Positions 25,326-33,851 of a stretch of 46,724 nucleotides of DNA are shown here, in pieces. Numbering within the stretch: position 1 is the stretch's first letter; every line of letters begins with the position of its first letter. Under the pieces are notes generated by a model. The model was not told the DNA's origin. It saw only the letters and a list, made by a program, of their open reading frames with translations, and did not search any database. Origin of the DNA: an uncultured bacterium (GTDB lineage: Bacteria > Bacillota > Clostridia > Lachnospirales > Lachnospiraceae); contig CALZQA010000011.1 of NCBI GenBank assembly GCA_945828315.1, positions 1-46,724 on the forward strand, written 5' to 3'. The position numbers and the translations under genes are program-made.

Positions 25326-25997
25326 ATGAAACCAATCGCACATATAAAAACCGACTTCCCCACGAAGTTTGGAATCCCCAGACAGAGCTGCCTGGCGGAG
25401 GAACTGGTGGGGGAGATCATCTTTGAACCGGAGTACCGCCAGCCCGAAGCCTTCCGTGGGATAGAGGAATATTCGCATCTGTGGCTGCTGTGGGAGTTTT
25501 CCGAGGCGAAAAGAGAAAACTGGTCAGCCACGGTCAAGCCGCCGAGACTGGGAGGGAAAACGCGCATGGGCGTGTTTGCGACGCGCTCACCCTTCCGGCC
25601 CAACCCCATCGGGCTGTCCTGCGTGCGGCTTGTGAAACTGCGCTTTGACGATACGCTTGGCCCGGTGCTTGTGGTGGCGGGTGTTGATCTCATGGACGGA
25701 ACGCCGATCTACGATGTCAAGCCCTATCTGCCCTATGTGGATGCACATCCCGAGGCGAGGGGCGGATTTGGGGACCGTGTGAAGGATCATGAGCTGGAAG
25801 TCGTTTTTCCGGAAGAACTCCTGGCACGTCTGCCGGAGGAAAAACGTGCCGGTGCGATCGCCTTTCTGCGTCAGGATCCGCGCCCGGCAGTTCACAAAGA
25901 CCCGCAGCGTGTATATAAGATCGCCTATGCAGGGCATGATATCCATTTTACTGTTTCAGATGATCAATTGACGGTGTCAGATGTGGTAAAATTGTGA
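25326..25997 (+). CDS. trmO: tRNA m6t6A37 methyltransferase TrmO (TsaA/YaeB family)
   Basis: A 223-residue UPF0066 protein. KPIAHIKTDFPTKFGIPRQ, FRGIEEYSHLWLLWEFSEA, RMGVFATRSPFRPNPIGLS and VDLMDGTPIYDVKPYLPY are the family's conserved blocks; the last 60 residues form the C-terminal subdomain. TrmO methylates threonylcarbamoyladenosine at tRNA position 37 using S-adenosylmethionine. GAAGAGGTG precedes ATG 25326. It lies 21 bases after the GTPase-nuclease fusion, so two translation-related genes may share a transcript. No terminator is visible after it. Confidence 0.92.
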   Translation: MKPIAHIKTDFPTKFGIPRQSCLAEELVGEIIFEPEYRQPEAFRGIEEYSHLWLLWEFSEAKRENWSATVKPPRLGGKTRMGVFATRSPFRPNPIGLSCVRLVKLRFDDTLGPVLVVAGVDLMDGTPIYDVKPYLPYVDAHPEARGGFGDRVKDHELEVVFPEELLARLPEEKRAGAIAFLRQDPRPAVHKDPQRVYKIAYAGHDIHFTVSDDQLTVSDVVKL

Positions 25998-26053
25998 TCG
26001 TATTCTATAGATGGCCGTCTTGAATATGAAAAAATGAGAATGTCGCATATAAA

Positions 26054-26098
26054 ACACAATATCTAGTAGTTTGTCTGAAAAATTTTTCAATATTTTGC
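26054..26098 (+). promoter_or_regulatory. NrdR box pair ahead of nrdD
   Basis: ACACAATATCTAGT (26054-26067) matches the published NrdR box at 13 of 14 positions. A weaker second copy, TTTCAATATTTTGC (26085-26098), keeps the CAATAT-TTG core. The shared cores are exactly 31 bases apart, the three-turn spacing typical of NrdR sites. NrdR represses ribonucleotide reductase genes when dATP is high, which fits the gene downstream. Confidence 0.85.
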
Positions 26099-26115
26099 AA
26101 TTTGGGGCTTCCATT

Positions 26116-26144
26116 TTGCAGTTATATCCGTTATAGTAGATAAT
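26116..26144 (+). promoter_or_regulatory. Candidate nrdD promoter
   Basis: TTGCAG (26116-26121) and GATAAT (26139-26144) are 17 bases apart, downstream of the NrdR boxes. A second possible -10 (TATAAA, 26048-26053) directly touches the first NrdR box but lacks a convincing -35. Which one is used decides how repression works. Confidence 0.5.
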
Positions 26145-26229
26145 GTGATCAATGGTAAAGTAAGCGTCGGTGCCGGGATGCCGGCAGAGGGCGAAACAAT
26201 AATGCGACAATAGACGGTGGAGAAAAACA

Positions 26230-28419
26230 ATGGCGAACTACAAAATTATCAAAAGAGACGGAAAAGAAGTGGATTTCGAGGAGGAAAAGATCGTAAACGC
26301 GATCGCCAAGGCGAACCATGAGATAGAGGACATTCATAAGCTGAGTGACTGCCAGATCCGGGCAATTGCAAATAATGTAAAAAATCAGGTGGCGGAATCT
26401 CTGCACACAGTCAGTGTGGAGGAGATTCAGGATATGGTGGAGAAAGGCATCATGCAGATGCGCGGCTATGAGGTGGCTCAGAAGTATGTGCGCTACCGCT
26501 ATACGAGAGAACTGGCCCGAAAGGCAAATTCCACAGACAATGGGATCTTGGCACTTCTGGAGCGCATTAATGAAGAGGTCAAGCAGGAGAATTCAAATAA
26601 AAATCCGGTGATCAACTCCACCCAGCGCGATTATATGGCAGGAGAGGTCAGCAAGGATTTAAGCAGCCGTATCCTGCTCCCGGAGGAGATCATTCAGGCA
26701 CATAACGAGGGTATCATCCATTTTCATGATATGGATTACTATGCACAGAAGGAACACAACTGTGATCTGATCAATCTGCAGGACATGCTGGAGAACGGAA
26801 CCGTCATCAACGGTACAAAGATCGAAAAGCCTCACAGTTTTTCCGTAGCCTGTAATGTGACGACACAGATCGTGGCGCAGGTGGCATCCAACCAGTACGG
26901 CGGACAGTCATTCTCTCTGGCGCATCTGGCACCGTTTGTGGATATCACCCGCAAGAAGATCCGCGAGCAGGTCGAGGAAGAACGCCGTGAATGCGGTGAT
27001 TTTATGGATACGGAAGTGATCAGCAAAGTGACCGAGATGCGCTTAAAACGCGAGATCACGCAGGGTATTCAGATCATCCAGTACCAGCTCAACACACTGA
27101 TGACCTGTAACGGACAGTCACCCTTTGTGACCGTGTTTATGTATCTGGATGAAGTCGAGGACGGGCAGACGCGGGACGATCTGGCGATGATCATTGAGGA
27201 GACCTTGAAACAGCGCATGCAGGGTGTTAAAAATGAGAAGGGTGTCTGGATCACACCGGCATTCCCTAAGCTGATCTATGTGCTGGATGAGGATAATATC
27301 CATGAGGATTCCAAGTACTGGTATCTGACCGAACTTGCTGCAAAATGTTCCGCAAAGCGTCTCGTGCCGGATTACATTTCCGCAAAGATGATGCGCGAGT
27401 TGAAAAAGGGCAATGTTTATACATGTATGGGCTGCCGTTCCTTCCTCACCGTGGAGGAGAGTCAGAAAAACGAGGATGGGAGCTACAAGTTTTACGGACG
27501 TTTTAATCAGGGCGTTGTCACCATCAATCTGGTGGACGTCGCATGTGCTTCCAATGGCGATATGGACCGTTTCTGGGAAATCTTAGAGGAACGTCTGGAG
27601 CTGTGTCACCGTGCGCTTCGCTGCAGACATGAGCGCCTGCTGGGTACACCCTCTGATGTTGCACCGATCCTGTGGCAGTATGGTGCCCTGGCGCGCCTGA
27701 AAAAGGGCGAGGTCATCGACAAGCTGCTCTACGGCGGCTATTCCACGATCTCACTGGGATATGCAGGTCTTTATGAGATGTGCGTGCGCATGACCGGAAA
27801 ATCACATACAGATCCGGAGGCAAAACCTTTTGCACTGGCAGTCATGCAGAAACTGAACGACAAGTGTGCAGAGTGGAAGGCTGCGGAAAATATCAGCTAT
27901 TCCGTATACGGAACGCCGATGGAGTCCACCACCTACAAGTTTGCAAAATGCTTACAGCGCCGGTACGGTATCATCCCCGGCGTCACTGATAAAAACTATA
28001 TCACCAACAGCTACCACGTGCATGTGACGGAAAAGATCGACGCATTCTCCAAACTGAAGTTTGAGTCTGAATTCCAGAAGCTGTCTCCCGGCGGCGCGAT
28101 CAGTTATGTAGAAGTGCCGAACATGCAGCAGAACATTACGGCGGTACTGGAAGTGATGAAATATATCTACGACAATATCATGTATGCAGAGCTGAATACC
28201 AAGAGTGATTTCTGTGAGTGCTGTAACTATGACGGTGAGATCAAGATCGTTAAAGACAGTGCCGGAAAGCTTGTCTGGGAGTGCCCCAACTGTGGCAACC
28301 GGGATCAGGAAAAACTGTTTGTGGCGCGTCGTACCTGTGGTTACATCGGTACGCAGTTCTGGAATCAGGGACGCACGCAGGAAATTCAGGAGCGCGTATT
28401 GCACCTGTCCAACGAATAA
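26230..28419 (+). CDS. nrdD: Anaerobic (class III) ribonucleoside-triphosphate reductase
   Basis: A 729-residue glycyl radical enzyme making deoxyribonucleotides without oxygen. An ATP-cone opens the protein (YKIIKRDGKEVDFEEEKIVNAI, about 3-90). The catalytic barrel follows, and the C-terminus carries a zinc site (CECCNYDG and CPNCG) and the radical loop RRTCGYIGTQFWNQGR with Gly704. GGTGGAG precedes ATG 26230. The activating enzyme gene nrdG usually lies directly downstream, but the next gene is a different radical SAM protein, so nrdG must be elsewhere or replaced. Confidence 0.96.
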   Translation: MANYKIIKRDGKEVDFEEEKIVNAIAKANHEIEDIHKLSDCQIRAIANNVKNQVAESLHTVSVEEIQDMVEKGIMQMRGYEVAQKYVRYRYTRELARKANSTDNGILALLERINEEVKQENSNKNPVINSTQRDYMAGEVSKDLSSRILLPEEIIQAHNEGIIHFHDMDYYAQKEHNCDLINLQDMLENGTVINGTKIEKPHSFSVACNVTTQIVAQVASNQYGGQSFSLAHLAPFVDITRKKIREQVEEERRECGDFMDTEVISKVTEMRLKREITQGIQIIQYQLNTLMTCNGQSPFVTVFMYLDEVEDGQTRDDLAMIIEETLKQRMQGVKNEKGVWITPAFPKLIYVLDEDNIHEDSKYWYLTELAAKCSAKRLVPDYISAKMMRELKKGNVYTCMGCRSFLTVEESQKNEDGSYKFYGRFNQGVVTINLVDVACASNGDMDRFWEILEERLELCHRALRCRHERLLGTPSDVAPILWQYGALARLKKGEVIDKLLYGGYSTISLGYAGLYEMCVRMTGKSHTDPEAKPFALAVMQKLNDKCAEWKAAENISYSVYGTPMESTTYKFAKCLQRRYGIIPGVTDKNYITNSYHVHVTEKIDAFSKLKFESEFQKLSPGGAISYVEVPNMQQNITAVLEVMKYIYDNIMYAELNTKSDFCECCNYDGEIKIVKDSAGKLVWECPNCGNRDQEKLFVARRTCGYIGTQFWNQGRTQEIQERVLHLSNE

Positions 28420-28471
28420 TATAAAAAACGTGAAGGGGCGGAAACGTTCCGGAGCATAAAGGAAAACGACC

Positions 28472-29458
28472 ATGAGGATCGCACCTTATCAGGAAATACT
28501 GGAACAAAAATTTAAGAGACAAAAGGAGCTGCTCGCCATGGGTGCAGAGGTTCACGCGAATGGACACTGCTTTCACTATGGCAGCATTTCCTTTGGATGC
28601 AGGGACTGCTTCACCGGGGAGCAGTCCATTAATTTATTTCACGGAACGCAGTGCATGTGCCACTGTCCGTACTGCTATTACAATCCGACGCGGGAAGAGA
28701 TCCTTTTGAATGAGGAGCAGGAAAAAAAGGAGATCGAATTCACGAAGTACAAGCTGCGGGAGCTGGAAAATTACCGCCCGGCCATCGTATCTCTCTGTTC
28801 ATCCGGAGAGACGCTGCTCTACATCGATACCTTTGAGCGCTATGCGGCTGAGATCTATCCGCTGATCTATGCCAAAAATATTCATCCTTACACATTTTTA
28901 TATACGAACGGCATTCTGGCGGACGATGCGATGCTGGAGCGCCTGCAGCGCATCGGTGTACAGGAGGTACGCTTTCACTGGTCGGCCAGCGGATTTTCCG
29001 ATGAAGTCTATGAGCATATGAAGTGTGCGAAGGCGCGGGGAATGATCGTCACAGTGGAAGAACCGGCATATCCGCCGAACCGGGACGCGATCATGGAGCG
29101 GCTGCCGATGCTGGAGGAGCTTGGTCTGTCGCATCTGGATCTGATCGAACTGCACCTGACCGAGCACAATTGGGACGCGATGCAGAGGATCTTTCCGGGA
29201 GATGACTATGCGGCGTACAAAGACTACTTCTATCATCTCTATGATAACGGAATGACCTATGATATCATGGAAGAATGTATCAGTAAGAATTATCATTTTT
29301 CAGTGATTGACTGTAATTCGGGCGTGGAGCGTTGCCGAAATCATCTCGATCAGGACGTCTGCTTTTCTTGGGCATCCGTGAAAGGAATGTGCAGTTCGTG
29401 GGATGAGGGGCCGGGCTTCGCGGCGCGTATGAAAAACGGGAAACCTTATCGAAAATAA
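28472..29458 (+). CDS. Radical SAM protein of unassigned function
   Basis: A 328-residue protein with the radical SAM cluster motif Cys61-x3-Cys65-x2-Cys68 (QCMCHCPYCYYNP). An added cysteine pair lies before it (SFGCRDCFTGEQS), and further cysteines near the C-terminus (DCNSGVERC, DQDVCF, KGMC) could bind a second cluster. The barrel continues through VSLCSSGETLLYI and YTFLYTNGILADD. It is about twice the size of NrdG (around 170 residues) and lacks NrdG's short N-terminus, so I do not call it the nrdD activase. AAAGGA lies 8 bases before the ATG, and the 52-base gap to nrdD shows no terminator, so the two are probably cotranscribed. Confidence 0.75.
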   Translation: MRIAPYQEILEQKFKRQKELLAMGAEVHANGHCFHYGSISFGCRDCFTGEQSINLFHGTQCMCHCPYCYYNPTREEILLNEEQEKKEIEFTKYKLRELENYRPAIVSLCSSGETLLYIDTFERYAAEIYPLIYAKNIHPYTFLYTNGILADDAMLERLQRIGVQEVRFHWSASGFSDEVYEHMKCAKARGMIVTVEEPAYPPNRDAIMERLPMLEELGLSHLDLIELHLTEHNWDAMQRIFPGDDYAAYKDYFYHLYDNGMTYDIMEECISKNYHFSVIDCNSGVERCRNHLDQDVCFSWASVKGMCSSWDEGPGFAARMKNGKPYRK

Positions 29459-29483
29459 AAGATGGCGGATGAGCATCTATTTA

Positions 29484-29512
29484 TAGACAATGAGGGATTC
29501 TTCTGATAAAAT
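29484..29512 (+). promoter_or_regulatory. Promoter of the GGDEF-EAL gene
   Basis: TAGACA (29484-29489) and TAAAAT (29507-29512) are 17 bases apart, with a TG at 29504-29505 giving an extended -10. Confidence 0.65.
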
Positions 29513-29540
29513 AAATGTATAGAAGCGGGGGGAATAGCAA

Positions 29541-31838
29541 ATGAAGCTTAGCTTTACGATTTTATACATATTGGTTTCACTGGCGCTGATCGGATTCCTC
29601 ATTCGCGCGGTTTACCAGAAAAAAGATCCTACCAAACACGTGAAGTGGGTCATGTGCTTTGCCTGTCTTTGCGTCTGGGCAAGCAATGTACAGCTTTTGA
29701 CATCGCAGAGGCTTGTGGCAGACATTGCGTACGCCCTGTTTTTTGTTTCCATTGACTGGCTGCTGGCGGCGCTGGTAGGATTCTGCAATGTCTACTGTAG
29801 TTTTCACATGGAGCGTTTGGTCAAGCCCTGGATCCTGCTGGTGATCTGCGCAGTCGACTCTGTGCAGCTGATGCTGAATCCATGGCTGCATCATGCATAT
29901 AGCATGCGGCTTTCCATCCACAAGAATATAGGATATTGGGTATATGACGCACAGTGGGCGTTTCAGCTTCATCTGTTGTGGTCTTATGTGCTGGTGGCAG
30001 TGATCTTCGGAATGCTTTTGCAAAAGACTCTGAAAGTGCCGCGAATGTACCGTGACAAGTATCGGAATGTGCTTCTGATGCTGAGTACGGTCGTGATCCT
30101 CGATGCGTTGCATCTGATCCTGGGAACGATCGTTGACTTTTCCGTTCTGGGCTTTCCGCTGGCAGCGATTGCTATTTATTATTATGCGATTGAGTTTATA
30201 CCGCGTGCACTCGTGAGCAAGACACTGGGGCTGACAGTGGATGAACTGATGGACGGCGTGATCATCGCAGATGCAGAAAACCGGGCAATCTATGCAAATG
30301 ACTGCATCCGGCAGATGCTTCATCTTGACAGTAAAGATGCAGATCACTTTTATGATAACTTTGAAGTATGGTGCAGAAAGCATTATCAGTCACTGGAGGA
30401 AAATTTTGTCTATGACTGGACCATGGAGCAGCCAAACGGTGAAAAACGTTATCTGAAGGTCCAGTATCGCCGGTTATTGGATGATGAGCGAAGATATCTG
30501 GGCTGTTATCTCAACGTGCAGGAACGCACGGAGGAGATCCAGACTTTGCTGCAGGAGCGTTATGCTGCGACACATGATTTCCTGACCGGATTGTACAATC
30601 GGGAGTATTTTTACAAGCAGGCAGAGCGGTGTCTGCGCCTGCATCCGGATGAGAGGTATCTGATGATCTGCTCGGATATCCGGAATTTTAAGATGATCAA
30701 TGATATTTTCGGCAGGGAAGCAGCAGACCGCTTGCTGATCGATATGGCACAGGCAATGCGCACGCAGGCGATCGGAGGAGAGGTGTACGGGCGTCTGGTC
30801 AATGACCGCTTTGCAATGATGATGCGGAAGCGTGATTACCGCGAGATGAAGCTTGTCGATAAATCCACGGAGGTCATGAAGATCGCCAATGATGTCTCCT
30901 ATCCGTTGAAGGTGTATCTCGGTGTTTATGAGATCGATGATCCGTCCATGCCGATCTCCATGATGTGTGACCGTGCGATGCTGGCGATCAGTACGATCAA
31001 AGGTGATTATCAAAAGCAGGTTGCCTACTATGATGAAAAGCTCCGATACAATGTACTTCAGGAGCAGGAACTGGCGGCGGGCCTGAACCGTGCGATCCGA
31101 GAGGGCGAGATCGAACTGTATATCCAGCCGCAGATCACGGTGGATGGCAGATGCCTGGGTGGTGAGGGACTGGTGCGCTGGAATCATCCGACAAAGGGAC
31201 TTTTGCTGCCAGGGGCGTTTATCGAATCCTTTGAGCGAAACGGTATGATCGTCAAGCTGGACCGGCATGTATGGGAGCTTGCCTGCAGACAGCTGCGCGA
31301 ATGGAAGGACAAGGGGTTTGCTGACCGTTATATTTCCGTCAACATTTCGCCGAAAGACTTTTTCTTTGTAGATATTTATAAGGAATTCACGACACTGGTG
31401 GGACGCTACGGCATCAGCCCGAAAAACATAAAGCTGGAGATCACAGAGACTGCTATGCTGACAGACTTGCCAAAGCAGCTGGCACTCATAAAGAAGCTGC
31501 GGGAAGCAGGGTTTGCTGTAGAGATGGATGATTTCGGAAGTGGATATTCTTCGCTGAACATGTTAAAGGATATTCGTGTGGACACGATCAAGATCGATAT
31601 GGAGTTCCTGCGCCAGAGCGAGAGCGAGGAGCGCAGCCGTACCATCTTAAAGACCGTTGTTGCATTATCAAAGGAGCTTGGCATGCCGGTCATCACGGAG
31701 GGTGTCGAGACGAAGGATCATGTGGATTTCCTGACGAAGATCGGCTGCGATATCTTCCAGGGCTTTTTCTTTGCAAGGCCGATGAAGGTGGCGGATTACG
31801 AGAAAAAATATTTAAATAAAAGTTCAGAGCAAGAGTGA
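29541..31838 (+). CDS. Membrane GGDEF-EAL protein, probably a c-di-GMP phosphodiesterase
   Basis: A 765-residue protein. Seven or eight hydrophobic helices (about 1-225) resemble the N-terminal 7TM sensor of some signalling kinases, followed by a PAS-like region (about 235-330). In the GGDEF domain (about 345-500) the active-site motif is replaced by YGRLVNDRFAMM near residue 416, so cyclase activity is unlikely. The EAL domain (about 515-760) reads GEGLVRW at residue 541 (EGL for EAL) and keeps VNISPKDF, LEITETAM, MDDFGSGYSSLNML, TIKIDM, ITEGVET and FQGFFFARPM. It therefore probably hydrolyses c-di-GMP. A GGGGGG ribosome site precedes ATG 29541. It is flanked by its own promoter and terminator. 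Confidence 0.88.
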   Translation: MKLSFTILYILVSLALIGFLIRAVYQKKDPTKHVKWVMCFACLCVWASNVQLLTSQRLVADIAYALFFVSIDWLLAALVGFCNVYCSFHMERLVKPWILLVICAVDSVQLMLNPWLHHAYSMRLSIHKNIGYWVYDAQWAFQLHLLWSYVLVAVIFGMLLQKTLKVPRMYRDKYRNVLLMLSTVVILDALHLILGTIVDFSVLGFPLAAIAIYYYAIEFIPRALVSKTLGLTVDELMDGVIIADAENRAIYANDCIRQMLHLDSKDADHFYDNFEVWCRKHYQSLEENFVYDWTMEQPNGEKRYLKVQYRRLLDDERRYLGCYLNVQERTEEIQTLLQERYAATHDFLTGLYNREYFYKQAERCLRLHPDERYLMICSDIRNFKMINDIFGREAADRLLIDMAQAMRTQAIGGEVYGRLVNDRFAMMMRKRDYREMKLVDKSTEVMKIANDVSYPLKVYLGVYEIDDPSMPISMMCDRAMLAISTIKGDYQKQVAYYDEKLRYNVLQEQELAAGLNRAIREGEIELYIQPQITVDGRCLGGEGLVRWNHPTKGLLLPGAFIESFERNGMIVKLDRHVWELACRQLREWKDKGFADRYISVNISPKDFFFVDIYKEFTTLVGRYGISPKNIKLEITETAMLTDLPKQLALIKKLREAGFAVEMDDFGSGYSSLNMLKDIRVDTIKIDMEFLRQSESEERSRTILKTVVALSKELGMPVITEGVETKDHVDFLTKIGCDIFQGFFFARPMKVADYEKKYLNKSSEQE

Positions 31839-31851
31839 TCTGAAGGTAAAT

Positions 31852-31899
31852 AAAAGCGCTTTCCCGAAGGAATGATTCCGAAAGGAGAGCGTTTTTTAC
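31852..31899 (+). terminator. Terminator after the GGDEF-EAL gene
   Basis: AAAAGCGCTTTCC pairs imperfectly with GGAGAGCGTTTT, with a small inner stem GGAAT/ATTCC. The T run at 31892-31897 ends in TTTTAC, the first hexamer of the pstS Pho box. Confidence 0.72.
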
Positions 31900-31960
31900 G
31901 CTTTTTTTACAGTAATTTTACCAAAGTGCGGTTTTTGATTTTACATGGCATGCTTAAGAT
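31894..31960 (+). promoter_or_regulatory. PhoB box and promoter of pstSCA
   Basis: TTTTAC hexamers begin at 31894, 31905, 31916 and 31939 (spacings 11, 11, 23). TAAGAT (31955-31960) lies exactly 10 bases after the last hexamer. There is no good -35 box, as expected for a PhoB/PhoP-activated promoter. The same geometry recurs at 37127 and 38692. Confidence 0.92.
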
Positions 31961-32007
31961 AAGACATGTAAAAACAAATTAAAAATCAGAGTATGGAGGA
32001 ATTACTG

Positions 32008-32985
32008 ATGAAAAAGAAATTACTTGCAACAATGATGGTAGCTGTATTAGCTATCGGAACAATGACAGGATGCGGTTCCACCGCAGCAACCGATACTTCA
32101 GCAACGACTGAAGAGAGTACGACAGATGAAGCACCCGCAGAGGAGCCTGCTGAGGAAGCTACAGAAGAGCCGGCAGAAGAGACACCCGCAGAGGACGCAG
32201 GAAGCAGCCTGGCAGGAAACGAGATCACAGTCGTATCCCGTGAAGATGGTTCAGGAACGAGAGGCGCATTTATTGAGCTGACCGGTGTCGAGCAGAAGGA
32301 TGAGAATGGCGAGAAGACTGATCTTACTACTGTAGAGGCGATCATCACAAACAGCACTGAGGTCATGATGACAACTGTAGCAGGTGATGAAAATGCTATC
32401 GGATATGCATCTATGGGATCTTTGAACGATACGGTAAAGGCGGTTCAGGTCAATGGTGTGGATCCGACTGCAGAAAACGTAAAGAATGGTACTTATGAGT
32501 TGGCAAGACCCTTCAACATCGCAACCTTAGGTGATGTATCTGATGTCGCACAGGATTTTATCAACTTTATCATGAGTGCAGAAGGTCAGGCAGTCATCGA
32601 GGACAAGGGTTACATTAAGATCGATGAGAATGCAGCACCTTTTGAGAGCAATGGAGCAACCGGTAAGATCGTGGTAGCAGGTTCATCTTCTGTAACTCCG
32701 GTTATGGAGAAACTTCAGGAGGCTTATCTGGCAATCAACAGCGGCGCTGAGATCGAGATCCAGGAGAGCGATTCTACAACCGGTATGACTCAGACCATCG
32801 ACGGTACCTGTGATATCGGTATGGCAAGCCGTGACTTAAAGGACAGTGAGGCTGAGGCAGGACTGGTTTCTACATCCATCGCATTGGATGGTATTGCAGT
32901 GATCGTGAACAACGCAAATGATGTCAATGACCTTTCAACAGACGACATCGCAGCAATCTTCAAGGGAGAGCGCACAGAATGGTAG
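32008..32985 (+). CDS. pstS: Phosphate-binding lipoprotein PstS with circularly permuted domain order
   Basis: A 325-residue lipoprotein. The signal peptide ends at Cys22 in TMTGCGST, and a Glu/Ala/Pro/Thr-rich tether covers about 23-70. The binding protein then runs in swapped order: residues 72-215 carry SREDGSGTRGAF, AIGYASMGSLND and NGTYELARPFN, normally the C-terminal half. Residues 219-325 carry GKIVVAGSSSVTPVMEKL, DIGMASRDLK and ALDGIAVIVN, normally the N-terminal half. The chain stops at IFKGERTEW, just where a standard PstS would cross to the second half. All phosphate-contact motifs are present. ATG 32008 has GGAGG 8 bases upstream; an earlier in-frame ATG at 31993 contains that site. 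The stop overlaps the pstC start. Confidence 0.93.
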   Translation: MKKKLLATMMVAVLAIGTMTGCGSTAATDTSATTEESTTDEAPAEEPAEEATEEPAEETPAEDAGSSLAGNEITVVSREDGSGTRGAFIELTGVEQKDENGEKTDLTTVEAIITNSTEVMMTTVAGDENAIGYASMGSLNDTVKAVQVNGVDPTAENVKNGTYELARPFNIATLGDVSDVAQDFINFIMSAEGQAVIEDKGYIKIDENAAPFESNGATGKIVVAGSSSVTPVMEKLQEAYLAINSGAEIEIQESDSTTGMTQTIDGTCDIGMASRDLKDSEAEAGLVSTSIALDGIAVIVNNANDVNDLSTDDIAAIFKGERTEW

Positions 32986-33851
32986 GATCAGGAGTCCTGA
33001 AAGAAAAAATCATGAAGGCAGTTTTCTTTACCACCGCATGTATCAGCATACTTGCGGTGGGACTGATCTGCTTTTTCCTTTTTGTTAACGGAACACCCGC
33101 GATCAAGGAGATCGGCGTGATCCAATTCATATTTGGCAAAGTATGGCGACCGGGTAATGGGGATTACGGTATACTGCCGATGATCGTCGGAAGTCTGTAT
33201 GTGACGGCAGGTGCGATCATCATCGGAGTGCCGGTCGGCATTTTGACAGCAGTGTTCCTTGCACGTTTCTGTCCGGAAAAGATTTATCCGGTGATGAAAG
33301 CAGGCGTAGAGCTGATGGCAGGGATCCCGTCTGTTGTTTACGGTTTTTTCGGTCTGGTCGTACTGGTTCCCTTTGTACGTAATTCGATCGGAGGAAAAGG
33401 TTACAGTATTCTGACAGCAAGTATTCTGCTAGGCATCATGATCCTTCCGACGATCGTCAACGTGTCCGAATCAGCGATCCGCGCGGTGCCGAAAAACTAT
33501 TATGAAGGTTCGCTGGCGCTGGGTGCGACCCATGAGCGGAGTGTCTTTCGGATGGTTGTTCCGGCAGCAAAATCCGGTATTTTTGCAGGCGTAATCCTCG
33601 GTATCGGACGTGCGATCGGAGAAACGATGGCGGTCATCATGGTAGCAGGAAACCAGCCGGTATTGCGTGCGCCCAATGAGCTGTTAAAGGGTGTCTGCAC
33701 GCTGACAGCAAACATCGTTATCGAGATGGGTTATGCGCAGGATCTGCACAGACAGGCGCTGATCGCAACCGGTGTTGTATTGTTTGTGTTTATTCTGATC
33801 ATTAATATCAGCTTCAGTCTGATCAAACGGAAGGCGGTGCATGAGTCATGA
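32979..33851 (+). CDS. pstC: Phosphate ABC transporter permease PstC
   Basis: A 290-residue membrane protein with six predicted helices. The loop VPKNYYEGSLALGATHERSVFRMVVPAAKSG contains the EAA-type motif that contacts PstB, and MAGIPSVVYGFFGL is typical of Pst permeases. ATG 32979 shares its bases with the end of pstS (ATGGTAG), so translation is coupled. With PstA it forms the phosphate channel. Confidence 0.95.
   Translation: MVGSGVLKEKIMKAVFFTTACISILAVGLICFFLFVNGTPAIKEIGVIQFIFGKVWRPGNGDYGILPMIVGSLYVTAGAIIIGVPVGILTAVFLARFCPEKIYPVMKAGVELMAGIPSVVYGFFGLVVLVPFVRNSIGGKGYSILTASILLGIMILPTIVNVSESAIRAVPKNYYEGSLALGATHERSVFRMVVPAAKSGIFAGVILGIGRAIGETMAVIMVAGNQPVLRAPNELLKGVCTLTANIVIEMGYAQDLHRQALIATGVVLFVFILIINISFSLIKRKAVHES

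Noticed and set aside
25010-25693. A 227-codon minus-strand frame spanning the end of the fusion gene and the start of trmO.
   Set aside because: Both sense genes are well supported and the frame has no motif.
28472-29458. Calling the radical SAM gene nrdG.
   Set aside because: It is about twice the length of NrdG and has a different cysteine layout; position alone is not enough.
30474-31268. A 264-codon minus-strand frame inside the GGDEF-EAL gene.
   Set aside because: The sense strand encodes clear signalling domains; the antisense protein has no recognisable features.
31993-32007. Earlier ATG for pstS.
   Set aside because: It lies on top of the ribosome binding site and would add residues before a typical lipoprotein signal peptide.
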